Part shown: one piece after another, positions 50,901 through 59,114 of the stretch
Numbering within the stretch: the stretch's first letter is position 1
How the letters are laid out: the number at the start of each line of letters is the position of its first letter
Origin: Diploptera punctata
Lineage: Eukaryota > Arthropoda > Insecta > Blattodea > Blaberidae
NCBI GenBank assembly: GCA_030220185.1
Contig: JASPKZ010005709.1
Span: 456,001-520,000, forward strand
Length of the DNA: 64,000 nucleotides
Direction: 5' to 3'
Notes under the pieces: model-generated
The model's input: only the letters and a program-made list of their open reading frames with translations
The model's database searches: none
What the model was told of the DNA's origin: nothing
Program-made: the position numbers and the translations under genes

Positions 50901-52740
50901 TCGGAAGGATGTCCCATGGTGTTGGGGACCTAACCAGGTAGAAGCCTTTCAGACATTGAAATTGTCTTTGGTGGACAGGCCAGTCTTGGCCCTGTATGAT
51001 AGTGCAGCCGAAACTGAAGTGCACACGGATGCCTGTAAACTGGGGCTTGGGGGAATGTTACTGCAGAGGCAGAAGGATGACAGTCTTAAACCTGTGTTGT
51101 ATTTCAGCCGAGCTACTAGTCCAGCAGAGCAGGTCTACCACAGTTATGAACTGGAGACACTGGCGTTGGTGGAAACGGTCAAACGTTTCCGGGTTTACCT
51201 GGTAGGTATTCACTTTAGGGCGGTCACTGATTGTTCTGCAGTACGTGCGACCATGCTGAAGAGGGACCTGGTGCCACGAGTGGCCCGGTGGTGGATGGCT
51301 TTGCAGGAATACGACATGGAGTTGGAGTATCGTCCTGGAGCCAAAATGCAGCATGTAGACGCATTGAGCAGGAACCCGGTGAATGTGAATCTGGTAAGCT
51401 TGTCTCATGATGATTGGTTTTTGACTGTGCAGTTGCAGGATGACAAGGCGCAGGCGATAGTCACAGCATTGGCTGAGAATACAGCAGACAAGGGCCTCAA
51501 GGCGGATTATGTGATGCAAGATGGCAGATTGTATCGAAAGACCCAGGTGGGGAAGAGGCTATACGTGCCAGCAATGACAAGGTTTAACCTATTGCGTAAG
51601 CATCACGATGAGGCTGGTCATCCAGGATATGAGAGGTGCCTGAAGTTCATCAAGGAGACTTACTGGTTTCCGAGGATGGGACGTTTCGTGCGTAAGTACG
51701 TAGATGCATGTCTCAGGTGTGCGTTCAGCAAGGGTGACTATGGGCGGCGGGAAGGCGTCCTGCATCCCATTAGGAAACCCTCTGTGCCCTTGGACACGGT
51801 GCATGTGGATCACCTTGGCCCTTTTGCAAGGAGTGCAAAGGGTCACAGCTATGTGCTGATGGCGGTGGATTCCTTCACTAAGTTCACTTGGGCGAAGGCT
51901 ACCCGAACTCTACGTTCGGCAGAAGCCATTGAGAAATTGAGAGAGATATTTGGCGAGTTTGGATATCCAAGGAGACTGATCTCCGATCGGGGACTGGCGT
52001 TTACCAGCAAGGCGTTTGCTGAGTTTCTGGCGGAACGAGGTGTGCGACATGTCCTCAATGCTATAGCAACACCTCGGGCGAATGGTCAGGTGGAGAGGCA
52101 GAATCGAACTATCCTGAGTGCGATTGGTGCCAGCACAGACTGTGAGACCCGATGGGATGAGAAACTGAGTGAGATTGTGTGGGGAATGAACCGTTGTGTT
52201 AATGCGAGCACTGGGTTCTCCCCAGCACAGCTCATGTTTACTCACCAAGAGGGTGCCGTGGCGGATTTGTCTGGTGGAATGCAGGCGGCAGAGGTGGCCG
52301 AAAGGGGTGAAACCCTTGGGGATATACAACAAGCTGTCATAAGGCGAAGGGACAAGGCGATGGAGAACCTGACCAAGGCGGAGTTGGCGATGAAAGCGCG
52401 CTATGACCGAAGGCGTAAGGTCGCAACCAAGTACAAGGTGGGAGACTTGGTGTTATGGCGAGAGGCGAACACGTGTTCTGGCGAAAAAGGGGTGAACCGA
52501 AAATTACTGAACAAGTATGGTGGTCCCTATAGAGTTTCCAAGGTGTTGGGGAACGACCGGTACCAGGTGAGTACGGTAAAAGGCATGCGCGGGTACCGGA
52601 ACTTCACAGCAACTGTGGCTGTGGATTCTCTCAGGCGATATCATAGTACTGTTCCGGGCGATGAGCAAAAAGACTATGATAGCGATGGCAACGAGGCCGT
52701 TGATGATCGACAGGATCTGATTGATCTGCTTGAGAGCTAA
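47929..52740 (+). CDS. Ty3/gypsy retrotransposon Gag-Pol polyprotein, intact
   Basis: One uninterrupted frame of 1603 residues from the first ATG (context AAAAATGG). Gag: a capsid-like region with IDRWLHKIDQL and LRGAAKTWFN, then two zinc knuckles (Cys383 and Cys405 onward, CX2CX4HX4C type). Protease: DTG at 460-462. Reverse transcriptase: YMDD at 885-888. RNase H: HTDA, Asp1034. Integrase: H..H-C..C finger near 1225, then Asp1294, Asp1353 and Glu1389 (D,35,E spacing), and a GGPYRV module near the C terminus. No env frame follows. GC content is clearly higher than the surroundings, indicating a recent arrival. Confidence 0.95.
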   Translation: MAASMYRDESILDYDMEVEDDRSRDDLTPLSGSSVDGDLGHDLAIDTRDDNEMPAGTHAAGGHVGDDRSLAADNGGPSGNPGQVSEAARGDPVQLALAQLLSQGDLAKAITSAVEEQAARIFRGVEEKLRHAGVSPKTGGASGANFKTPKGRPRTHHGGCCGGECASSASVASSARAARAGGEIVDQFDPDDRDCNIDRWLHKIDQLGRIHGWSEYERSCYMQAKLRGAAKTWFNRLDDYDLSWGEWKKALRRAFPRRHDFAESLEELVARRKLPSESMTKYYHDKLALCERCGFTGEKAISCIIKGLPLDLQANARAFKCKTPGDLYSGFLGGLDRYQASGQPHPPISRGREPERVPGEGRKRARVDSRQQAHGAVKRRVRCFNCQEWGTHMSRDCPKARQDRCQRCGKSGHSRSICPTRAAGESKDHTMVRLVDSNSSNVYKKAAWTKDEKRITIYIDTGSEYNIATVQCAQQAAEGGMRPTSVVLRGFGGGTILGAGEVTLNIRVDAIRLQIDAIVVTSGLSDVDLLLGQPALQGDVVLVVSGGTATLSRAEPSVLISELDVEAMANGSDRYQVRACSDALLAPGSTTMVNVRVVGADPGTEVFVGSRSHEERGTWIAVPNVVIPSDGEQQVEVCNLGPKPLLWKADRVLARAHQCDTRHTSQVNRVLADNQRGVEMDFSNIDIGDINEGERIQLVNLLQRKAICFSTGDNDLGLTHLGEMKIQVTSDKPVYHRPYRLSFAEREKVREKVQGLLASGVIRESESEYASPILLIPKKNGDIRMCCDFRALNRVTIKDRYPMPLVSDQLDKLAGRCYFTTLDLAQGYHQVPMHPDSIQKTAFVTPDGHYEYLRVPFGLANAPAVFQRVINKMLSGLGTDTVLAYMDDLLIPSTAVEPGLVLLERVLEMVAEAGLKLNLSKCSFLKDRLEYLGHEISAAGVSPGRRKAQAVSEFPVPENVHGVRQFLGLVSYFRKFIRNFAVLARPLTDLTRKDVPWCWGPNQVEAFQTLKLSLVDRPVLALYDSAAETEVHTDACKLGLGGMLLQRQKDDSLKPVLYFSRATSPAEQVYHSYELETLALVETVKRFRVYLVGIHFRAVTDCSAVRATMLKRDLVPRVARWWMALQEYDMELEYRPGAKMQHVDALSRNPVNVNLVSLSHDDWFLTVQLQDDKAQAIVTALAENTADKGLKADYVMQDGRLYRKTQVGKRLYVPAMTRFNLLRKHHDEAGHPGYERCLKFIKETYWFPRMGRFVRKYVDACLRCAFSKGDYGRREGVLHPIRKPSVPLDTVHVDHLGPFARSAKGHSYVLMAVDSFTKFTWAKATRTLRSAEAIEKLREIFGEFGYPRRLISDRGLAFTSKAFAEFLAERGVRHVLNAIATPRANGQVERQNRTILSAIGASTDCETRWDEKLSEIVWGMNRCVNASTGFSPAQLMFTHQEGAVADLSGGMQAAEVAERGETLGDIQQAVIRRRDKAMENLTKAELAMKARYDRRRKVATKYKVGDLVLWREANTCSGEKGVNRKLLNKYGGPYRVSKVLGNDRYQVSTVKGMRGYRNFTATVAVDSLRRYHSTVPGDEQKDYDSDGNEAVDDRQDLIDLLES

Positions 52741-52779
52741 GCAATTAATGAGGGCATTAATGTTTGCAGGATGGTCGAG

Positions 52780-53068
52780 TGTAAGCAGCAGTTGTCGAGC
52801 AGCACTGGGTTTCCAGCGAGTACGCGTGACCGCCCGATAGATGGCAGGCTGGAGCCCAGGAGTGCAGGTAGCTGCCCACCAGGTGGCAGCTGAAGGCGGG
52901 AGTGGGAAGGTTGGCAGCACGGGCGGAAGCAAGGGGGAAGCAGAAGAGGCCATCGAGGGGCATGCTACTCGTGCTTGTGGAGGATTGCAGACGCGTGTGT
53001 TGTTGTGTGTGTGCCTTGTGATCTGTCCACGAGTTTCTGATAGTGGTTTACCCATCATTGTTTAATAA
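52780..53068 (+). repeat. Right LTR
   Basis: 289 bp. Differs from the left LTR at three positions by eye. No exact target duplication is visible: left flank ends GATATAT, right flank begins TAAATAAAC. Confidence 0.9.
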
Positions 53069-53140
53069 TAAATAAACATAGAAGTATGAGGTAAGAAGAA
53101 TTCACGATTCATTTAATTCTTATTAATGAAACCTCATAAT

Positions 53141-53367
53141 GTTAAAAATTGCCAAATGTATTATATTAAATGAATATGTAAATTTATGTATAACATCATA
53201 CTGAATGTATAACTAAAAAAAGACCTAACCAATATCCTACACAAACTAAAATATTAGTATGGGATATTTTGGTTAGCTTTTAAATCTAAGGCCAATATGC
53301 ATACATTTGAAGCAAAACTCAAATTTGTACAAGGTAGCTACCTTGAAAATAAATCTATATACTTATT
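53141..53367. other. Intron, nothing recognised
   Basis: No supported feature. Confidence 0.4.
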
Positions 53368-53444
53368 TTAGGAATTCTCACTATGAGGTATATTCATTAA
53401 GGTAGAATATGTTTATCACTCACCTCATATTGTTCTTCTTTATT

Positions 53445-53497
53445 TGATTATAAACTAGTTTCGGAACATAGTTTCTGTTCCATCCTCAGTATCATCA
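53445..53497 (-). ncRNA. Hammerhead ribozyme, CTAG type, minus arm
   Basis: Mirror of 54606-54658: stem I TGATGATA/TATAATCA, CTGAGGA, GGAACA/TGTTCC, GAAA, CTAG, TT. Confidence 0.75.
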
Positions 53498-54058
53498 CGA
53501 CCGTTGTTCTGTCGTCTTGAAGAGTTGTCCTTCTCTCCTTCCATTGGCTGACTGAAAAACCTCGTAACCAGGTCATTCTCACCGGGAATTTCAAAGTTCA
53601 TTAATTTCTTCTTTTCGCTCTTTTGAATGTAGATCTTTTCCCAAACAGTAAGTTCTTTTGGTTTTTCTATTTGTTTTAATAATTTTGCTTCTTTCTCGAT
53701 AAGATGTTTTTCAGACCATGCATGGGCAGCCACTGCAGATTTTCCTACTTCCCCTTTCTTGACATTCCTGAGATGTTCTTTAACTCTAGTTTTCAAATTT
53801 CTTTTAGTTTTTCCTATGTAGAATTTCTCTCACATTCTTCACATTTAATTTGATAAATCCCTGATTTGTTTTCTTCTTTAATTTTCTCATTCTTATTAGG
53901 TCTAATCAGTCTACTGATGCTGTAGTCATTTTTGGGTGCTAACCTTATGTTGAAATCTTTAAACATTTTTTGAAACTTGTGGTGTTTTAATGGATGATAT
54001 GTGAATTTTCTAAATTTTACATTATCTTCTTTAACTTTTAGAAGAGTGCTTTGATTAA
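53455..54058 (-). pseudogene. PLE linker plus GIY-YIG endonuclease (minus arm), frameshifted
   Basis: Same protein as the plus arm but with two extra bases near 53826 (GAGAGAAA instead of GAGAAA), so the frame breaks between ECE(R) and the YIGKTK segment. The rest, TRVKEHLRNVKKGEVGKSAV to ENDLVTRFFSQPMEG, is intact. Confidence 0.9.
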
Positions 54059-54062
54059 AACT

Positions 54063-54648
54063 TCTAAAAGTTAAAGAAGATAATGTAAAATTTAGAAAAT
54101 TCACATATCATCCATTAAAACACCACAAGTTTCAAAAAATGTTTAAAGATTTCAACATAAGGTTAGCACCCAAAAATGACTACAGCATCAGTAGACTGAT
54201 TAGACCTAATAAGAATGAGAAAATTAAAGAAGAAAACAAATCAGGGATTTATCAAATTAAATGTGAAGGATGTGAGAAATTCTACATAGGAAAAACTAAA
54301 AGAAATTTGAAAACTAGAGTTAAAGAACATCTCAGGAATGTCAAGAAAGGGGAAGTAGAAAAATCTGCAGTGGCTGCCCATGCATGGTCTGAAAAACATC
54401 TTATCGAGAAAGAAGCAAAATTATTAAAACAAATAGAAAAACCAAAAGAACTTACTGTTTGGGAAAAGATCTACATTCAAAAGAGTGAAAAGAAGAAATT
54501 AATGAACTTTGAAATTCCCGGTGAGAATGACCTGGTTTCGAGGTTTTTCAGTCAGCCAATGGAAGGAGAGAAGGACAACTCTTCAAGACAACAGAACAAC
54601 GGTCGTGATGATACTGAGGATGGAACAGAAACTATGTTCCGAAACTAG
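54063..54648 (+). pseudogene. PLE linker plus GIY-YIG endonuclease (plus arm), open
   Basis: Open frame with linker FNIRLAPKNDYSISRLIRPN, endonuclease NKSGIYQIKCEGCEKFYIGK, RNLKTRVKEHLRNVKKGEVE, AWSEKHLIEKEAKLLKQIEK, then PKELTVWEKIYIQKSEKKKL and ENDLVSRFFSQPMEG. GIY and YIG are 12-13 residues apart with a C..C pair between; H and E of the catalytic set are plausible in KEH and LIEKEAK. The frame has no start of its own (the first Met is at 54139) and lacks reverse transcriptase. The TAG stop (54646-54648) lies inside stem III of the ribozyme. Confidence 0.92.
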
Positions 54649-54658
54649 TTTATAATCA
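54606..54658 (+). ncRNA. Hammerhead ribozyme, CTAG type
   Basis: Stem I TGATGATA (54606-54613) / TATAATCA (54651-54658), 7 of 8 pairs; CTGAGGA (54614-54620); stem II GGAACA GAAACTA TGTTCC; GAAA (54641-54644); self-complementary CTAG; TT as cleavage dinucleotide. The best-formed ribozyme in the window. Confidence 0.78.
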
Positions 54659-54715
54659 AATAAGAAGAACAATATGAGGTGAGTGATAAACATATTCTAC
54701 CTTAATAAATCTATA

Positions 54716-55072
54716 TAGTTCACAATTATCTGAATTGTTCATTATATCATTCAGTAAAACTAACTAAATCATATTCATGATTGCAGACAGAGAAACAGCA
54801 GACATATGTGAACTGCATATTCTAGTAAATTATGAAAACATTTTATCAAATAGCCTGAGGTTGTTTAAGTTGAGAAAACATTTTTGTGTACAGTGCAATT
54901 ATTTTTGTGATGTGTCAAAAGCAAACAGGCTATGCAGTGGACAGGAAGCAAGTCACTGACGGTAAAGTATCATGTACAAAACTCTTAAATTAAAACACAC
55001 AGAATTCTTAACTTCAATTATAGTTCCTATAATCACTGCTGGAGCACACAGTTCCTGCATTGTAAGTTCATG
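54716..55072. other. Intron, nothing recognised
   Basis: No supported feature. Confidence 0.45.
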
Positions 55073-55074
55073 TT

Positions 55075-55310
55075 GATAAGTAAATTACCTCATATTTCAT
55101 GTTTCTTTAAACACGGGAACTAGTTTTCAAGAGAAAAATCTCTCTCATTTTCAACCGACATAATGTCATAATGTCGGTTGAAAATGAAAGAGATTTTTCT
55201 CTTGAAAACTAGTTCCTGTGTTTAAAGAAACATGAAATATGAGGTAAGATGTAAAAATGACTCATTAATTTACGAATTAAGAACCTCATAATGTTATTTC
55301 CCATATTTAA
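55075..55310. mobile_element. PLE palindrome (ACTAGT type)
   Basis: Arms of about 95 bp meet at GACATAATGTCATAATGTC (about 55165); outer right end AACCTCATAATGTTATTTCC. No coding remains. Confidence 0.85.
55175..55218 (+). ncRNA. Hammerhead-like fold, ACTAGT type, variant core
   Basis: CGG/CTG stem I, TTGAAAA core, stem II AAGAGA/TCTCTT, GAAA (55204-55207), ACTAGT, TC. Confidence 0.5.
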
Positions 55311-55329
55311 CTATGAACATGTTGATAAC

Positions 55330-55795
55330 CTGAAGTTATGTCTGCATTTTCCTCGGAGTCCCTCAGGGGTCCTCATCTAGGGGATATGTGGATGGCGACC
55401 ACAAGGTGCCCAAGCTGAGCAAAACATTTCTTCCACTTACTTGTGTTTTGCACTCTTTTAACTTTACTATGTAACCTCTCTTGGTTAACTCTTGTTTTTT
55501 TCGACTCCGACGCTATTAGGGCATCCGAGGGCTAGGGAGTCTTTCCTTTCTTCCATTTCTTCTTTCCTTTATTTTCTTTTCTTCTCCAGAAAAGCCTGAC
55601 TAGAGGCTATAAGATGGCAGCCCAATCACTGGTCTTGCCTTCCTTTGGCCAGCAACCAATCGAAGGGACTATTATTATGCTTTCAAGTCTTATACGAGAA
55701 TTTCCCGGAAGGATCAAAACGCTGGAGGGAAAATTTTCTATAGGATCGTAACAGGCCTTGGCCTAATACTTGGAAGGAAGAAGAAGAAGAAGTTC
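55330..55795 (+). mobile_element. Non-LTR or SINE 3' end with (GAA)n tail
   Basis: The last 85 bp (GCTGGAGGGAAAATTTTCTATAGG to the GAAGAAGAAG tail) match 58960-59030, the 3' end of a non-LTR element. The upstream 370 bp has no recognised coding. Confidence 0.6.
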
Positions 55796-55929
55796 CATTA
55801 TAAACATCTAACCTGTTATAACACGGAATTATTGGCATAATCTTGCCAATAATCACCTAACCTGGCCAGAAATAGCTTACAAGTATGATATTTTCCTGAA
55901 ACATAGTGTTATAAGAGTCAAGAGATTTA

Positions 55930-56496
55930 GGGTTGAATGTTTGAACACATTAGACAGTAAAAGGCGTTCTCTGCTGATAAAGTTTTATTCAAACACATTT
56001 TTCTTACTCAGAAATCTATTCACGCGGTAATAATTGTAAAGCTACCTGACAAGGTACCTTAAGATCGTAGCTCAAGATATAAACTTATGTGAAAATCCCG
56101 AAGGGAACCGATGGTAACCGATGTAGTTTGAAACTTATCCAAGATGTCAGACCTTAAAGACTTTGATCATGTTTTCGGTATACGCGGTGAAGAGGAATTT
56201 GATAGAGTCTACCAAAGAATTCAACTGGAAGAACAGGAGAATTGGCGTAATATTGCGCGTCGCAGACGTGTTTGTATACGGTATTATTTGCGGGATGCAA
56301 ACATAAATGCATTCCTCTATAGCAGACGAAAATAACGGAAGTGGTTTTATAGCTGAGAATTCTGGGTAATTCGTTGCCAATATTACGAAAACGTCAACAT
56401 TCATGCATGACCGGTTAAGGCGGCCGTTAATTCGATCTCAGTTCACCAGTGATTGGAAGTAATTTGAGTAGAGAGTAATGTATTTGCATACGACCC
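55930..56496 (+). mobile_element. PIF/Harbinger-type element, copy 5
   Basis: Exact TTA on both sides (55927-55929, 56497-56499). Plus-strand frame from 56144: MSDLKDFDHVFGIRGEEEFD, RVYQRIQLEEQENWRNIARR, then YYLRDANINAFLYS. The longest version of the retained N-terminal fragment. Confidence 0.85.
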
Positions 56497-56514
56497 TTAA
56501 TCAGTAATTTACAT

Positions 56515-56610
56515 CTTTCAACATCATCAGCAGGACTATGATTCGAGCCTTGGCTTTCCTCAGAACCCTTCTCCAAGCATCTCTGTCTCTGGCAACCAGC
56601 CACCAACATA
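56515..56610 (-). pseudogene. Non-LTR C-terminal end
   Basis: Minus strand: WWLVARDRDAWRRVLRKAKA, followed by a CATCAT tail. Typical last residues of a non-LTR polyprotein. Confidence 0.6.
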
Positions 56611-56815
56611 CTTTATTTACTTTTAGTGATTCCAGATCTAAAAAACACTAGATGTAAATCCCAGCAGCAACAACAGCAAAAGCAGAAGTAGCAGAAGCAG
56701 CTTCCTAGACCATCAGAAAGCAACCACATTGGTTCATTGGAAGACCCTACTGCTGACCAATCAGGAGCCACATTAATTTACAACAAAACAGACTTCACAG
56801 AGAATGCACTTCAGA
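56611..56815. other. Short unassigned stretch with AGCAGAAG repeats
   Basis: Imperfect (CAGCAR)n near 56660-56702. Nothing else. Confidence 0.4.
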
Positions 56816-56965
56816 AAACAGCATAAATAAGGCAAGCAGTCGGCGAGAGAACCAGTATCAAGCCAACCCTTGAGGAAACCGGATGCAGTCTCTGGTGAAC
56901 GTCGGTCGGGAGTTTTAAGCCTCATAACTACGGCCAACAAGGCTGAAAGATTTCTACTGATCATA
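56816..56965 (+). repeat. Family C, single arm
   Basis: Matches the right arm of 10690-11085 (CAACCCTTGAGGAAACCGGA, GCAGTCTCTGGTGAACGTCG). Confidence 0.6.
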
Positions 56966-56999
56966 GTTTTTAAATATTCAAGTCAGGTTAAACCCCTAA

Positions 57000-57775
57000 T
57001 GGTCCAATTTTGCTGGTTAATGAACTCATTTTCTTCTTCTTCATCCAATGTAGACAAGGTGTCAGTTCCTCTTCAATGTATTACCTTAATTGTATCTTCT
57101 GAGGCAATATATTGGTGCTCTGAGCTGAAATTACACCCTCTGGTAGCTTGCTGGGTCGGTCTTCGGTGGTTTTTTATCAAGGTTACTTTCACCACAGCTA
57201 TGGACCCTCATTTGCCCCCCAACTTTTTGTCCAAGTGTGGAATTCCCTTCCACCCTATGTCAGAGACTGCCAAACTTTACCATCTTTCAGAAACAAATTG
57301 AAAATAAAATTACTAACAGAAACAACTCACTAATATTACTTTTTAAAAATAAATAATTTGTTTTTTCATTATTTAATAAAAATAGTTTTAAGATTTGTTA
57401 ATACTTCAAATATAATTTGTTAATATATTTACCTAATATATTTACCTAATGTTTTGTATAATAAGCGATAGATTAATTCGTTATAGTTTATTACTTTCTT
57501 TGTATTTTTTTCTTTCTTTTCTTTTTATGTATAGTAGATTAGAGTTGTTATTACTTTCTGTATTCATTCTATCATTAATTTAATTTTAATTGTATTTAAT
57601 TTTATTGTATTATTAGACATTATTTTCATTATTATTCAATTTGACAGATAATTAATTGTTTAGTATGACTATTGTTGTATTTTTTATATTTATATGTAAC
57701 ATATGTTTGTCCTGGTGAGTGGAAGAGAAGACCACATGGCCTTAACTCCACCAGACTAAATAAATCTATTCTATT
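57000..57775 (+). pseudogene. Non-LTR (CR1-like) 3' end
   Basis: Frame 57148-57333: FAPQLFVQVWNSLPPYVRDC, LPSFRNKLKIKLL, stop. The (L/V)WNSLP..(I/V)R.....SFK..LK..LL ending is characteristic of CR1/Jockey-related elements. A 400-bp AT-rich 3' region ends with CTATTCTATTC. Confidence 0.72.
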
Positions 57776-58290
57776 CTGGTCTCTCAGCCTTTCCATTTCC
57801 ATGGTAATTAGCCTCCAAGACAGCAGGCTCCCTATTTCCTTTCGTTCAGTAATCCAACCATCTGGGATTGGTTACCCGACCTCAAGTTGGATTACTCGGC
57901 TTAGCAGGGTCATCATGAGCAGGTAGGCGAGGAGTTGCTCACCAGAGGCTGTGAGCAGACACTTGCAAGTCTGTTTACATTCACTTGGTGAGCCATTAGA
58001 CTTGACCTTACTTTTTTAATTGATTTCTAATTTAATATTTGTAGGAAATAACACTATGATTTCTAATTGTTGAGTTTGGTTCCAAAAAAAAAATTGCGGC
58101 TACTAGAGCATTAACAGACACACATGTACAGTGCACAGAGATTTGTGTCATGATCATTTTTGTTGTCTCCTAACGATGCATGAACATTTGTAAAAAAATT
58201 TTCAAAAATCTTTTCATGAGAACAACTTTAATAGCTTCATTTCTTCGAAATTCACTAAAATTAATATGTTCAAATAAAATACATACCCAT
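57776..58290. other. Intron, nothing recognised
   Basis: One fragment near 58040 resembles a PLE terminus (GTAGGAAATAACACTATGA). Otherwise nothing. Confidence 0.4.
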
Positions 58291-59035
58291 CAATAGGAAC
58301 CTCAAACTCGATGCTATTCTTTTTGCAGACAATTCAGCTCTTCTGGCACTTTCCGAAAATGATTTGCAACAATCAATTTATAATTTACAAGAAATAGCTG
58401 CCAAATTTAATATGGAAATATCAATTAACAAAACTAAAATTATGGTATTTCAAGGGAAGGACCCCATACAAAGTAAAATCTGTCTCCAGAATAAAATTTT
58501 GGAGAGATCTAATCAATTTAAATATCTTGGATATTATGTCTCTATCTGGGATGAAAAGGATATCCCTGAAAAAATTACTAGTTATAATAAAAGTTTGGGA
58601 ATTATTAATCAAGTTATGAAACCATCCCTTGTACAAAATAAAACCAGATTACGTTTATATAACACTTTGTCTAGACCAATGTTGACCTGTGGTAGTGAAG
58701 CATGGACACTAAAAAGACAACATGAAAGCAGAATAACGGCTTGTGAAATGAGATTCATGCGCAGAACAGTGGGTTAAACCAGATGGCATCGGAAAAGGTA
58801 CACTGATACCTTAAAAGAATTGAAGACTATGCCAATTTTGGAATATATTAAACAGTACCAACTAAATTGGAAACACCATCTTGAAAGAATGAGTTCAAAT
58901 CGGATCCCCAAAGCTGTTTATAATTATATACCATGAGGACAAAGATCTCTGGGCTTCGTATGAAATGCTGGAGGGAAAATTTTCTATAGGATTGTGTAAC
59001 AGGCCTTGGCCTACCTAATACTTGGAAGAAGAAGA
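58291..59035 (+). pseudogene. Non-LTR reverse transcriptase C-terminal third
   Basis: Reads LDAILFADNSALLALSENDL (the FADD motif with D to N), NMEISINKTKIMVFQGKDPI, SNQFKYLGYYVS, MLTCGSEAWTLKRQHES, MRFMRRTVG stop; then WKHHLERMSSNRIPKAVYNY, stop, and a GAAGAAGAA tail. The catalytic FADD Asp change and several stops make it inactive. The front part is missing. Confidence 0.82.
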
Positions 59036-59114
59036 AATAAAATATGTTTAAAATGTGTGGAAGTACATGGATATAATTTTCAACATCTGTGAAAAAAGTA
59101 GATATTTACACTAA

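Larger units (their letters stand above)
47033..53140. mobile_element. PLE palindrome (CTGCAG type) split by an LTR retrotransposon
   Basis: The left part has a minus copy (47033-47315: HTRTMNFEILDEPSLITKFF) joined to a plus fragment (47320-47546: KSGIYQIDCKDCNR, a (TA)n-expanded tract, GEIEKSAIATHSLLENHR). The right arm resumes after the LTR element at 53069 with ACATAGAAGTATGAGGTAAG, the complement of 47050-47085, and AACCTCATAATGTT. Sequence expected between the two flanks is missing, so insertion came with deletion. Confidence 0.75.
53368..54706. mobile_element. Large PLE palindrome (CTAG type), arms about 600 bp
   Basis: The minus copy (53368-54058) and plus copy (54063-54706) meet near 54060 with about 16 bp of spacer. 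Both start in the linker (VKFRKFTYHPLKHHKFQKMF) and run through GIY-YIG to the ribozyme and the TATGAGGTGAGTGATAAACA end. Arms are nearly identical. The largest PLE fragment in the window. Confidence 0.92.

Noticed and set aside
53368..54706. The large palindrome as an assembly mirror artefact
   Set aside because: The arms differ (two-base insertion near 53826, several substitutions), so they are distinct sequences, although long reads would still be the decisive test.
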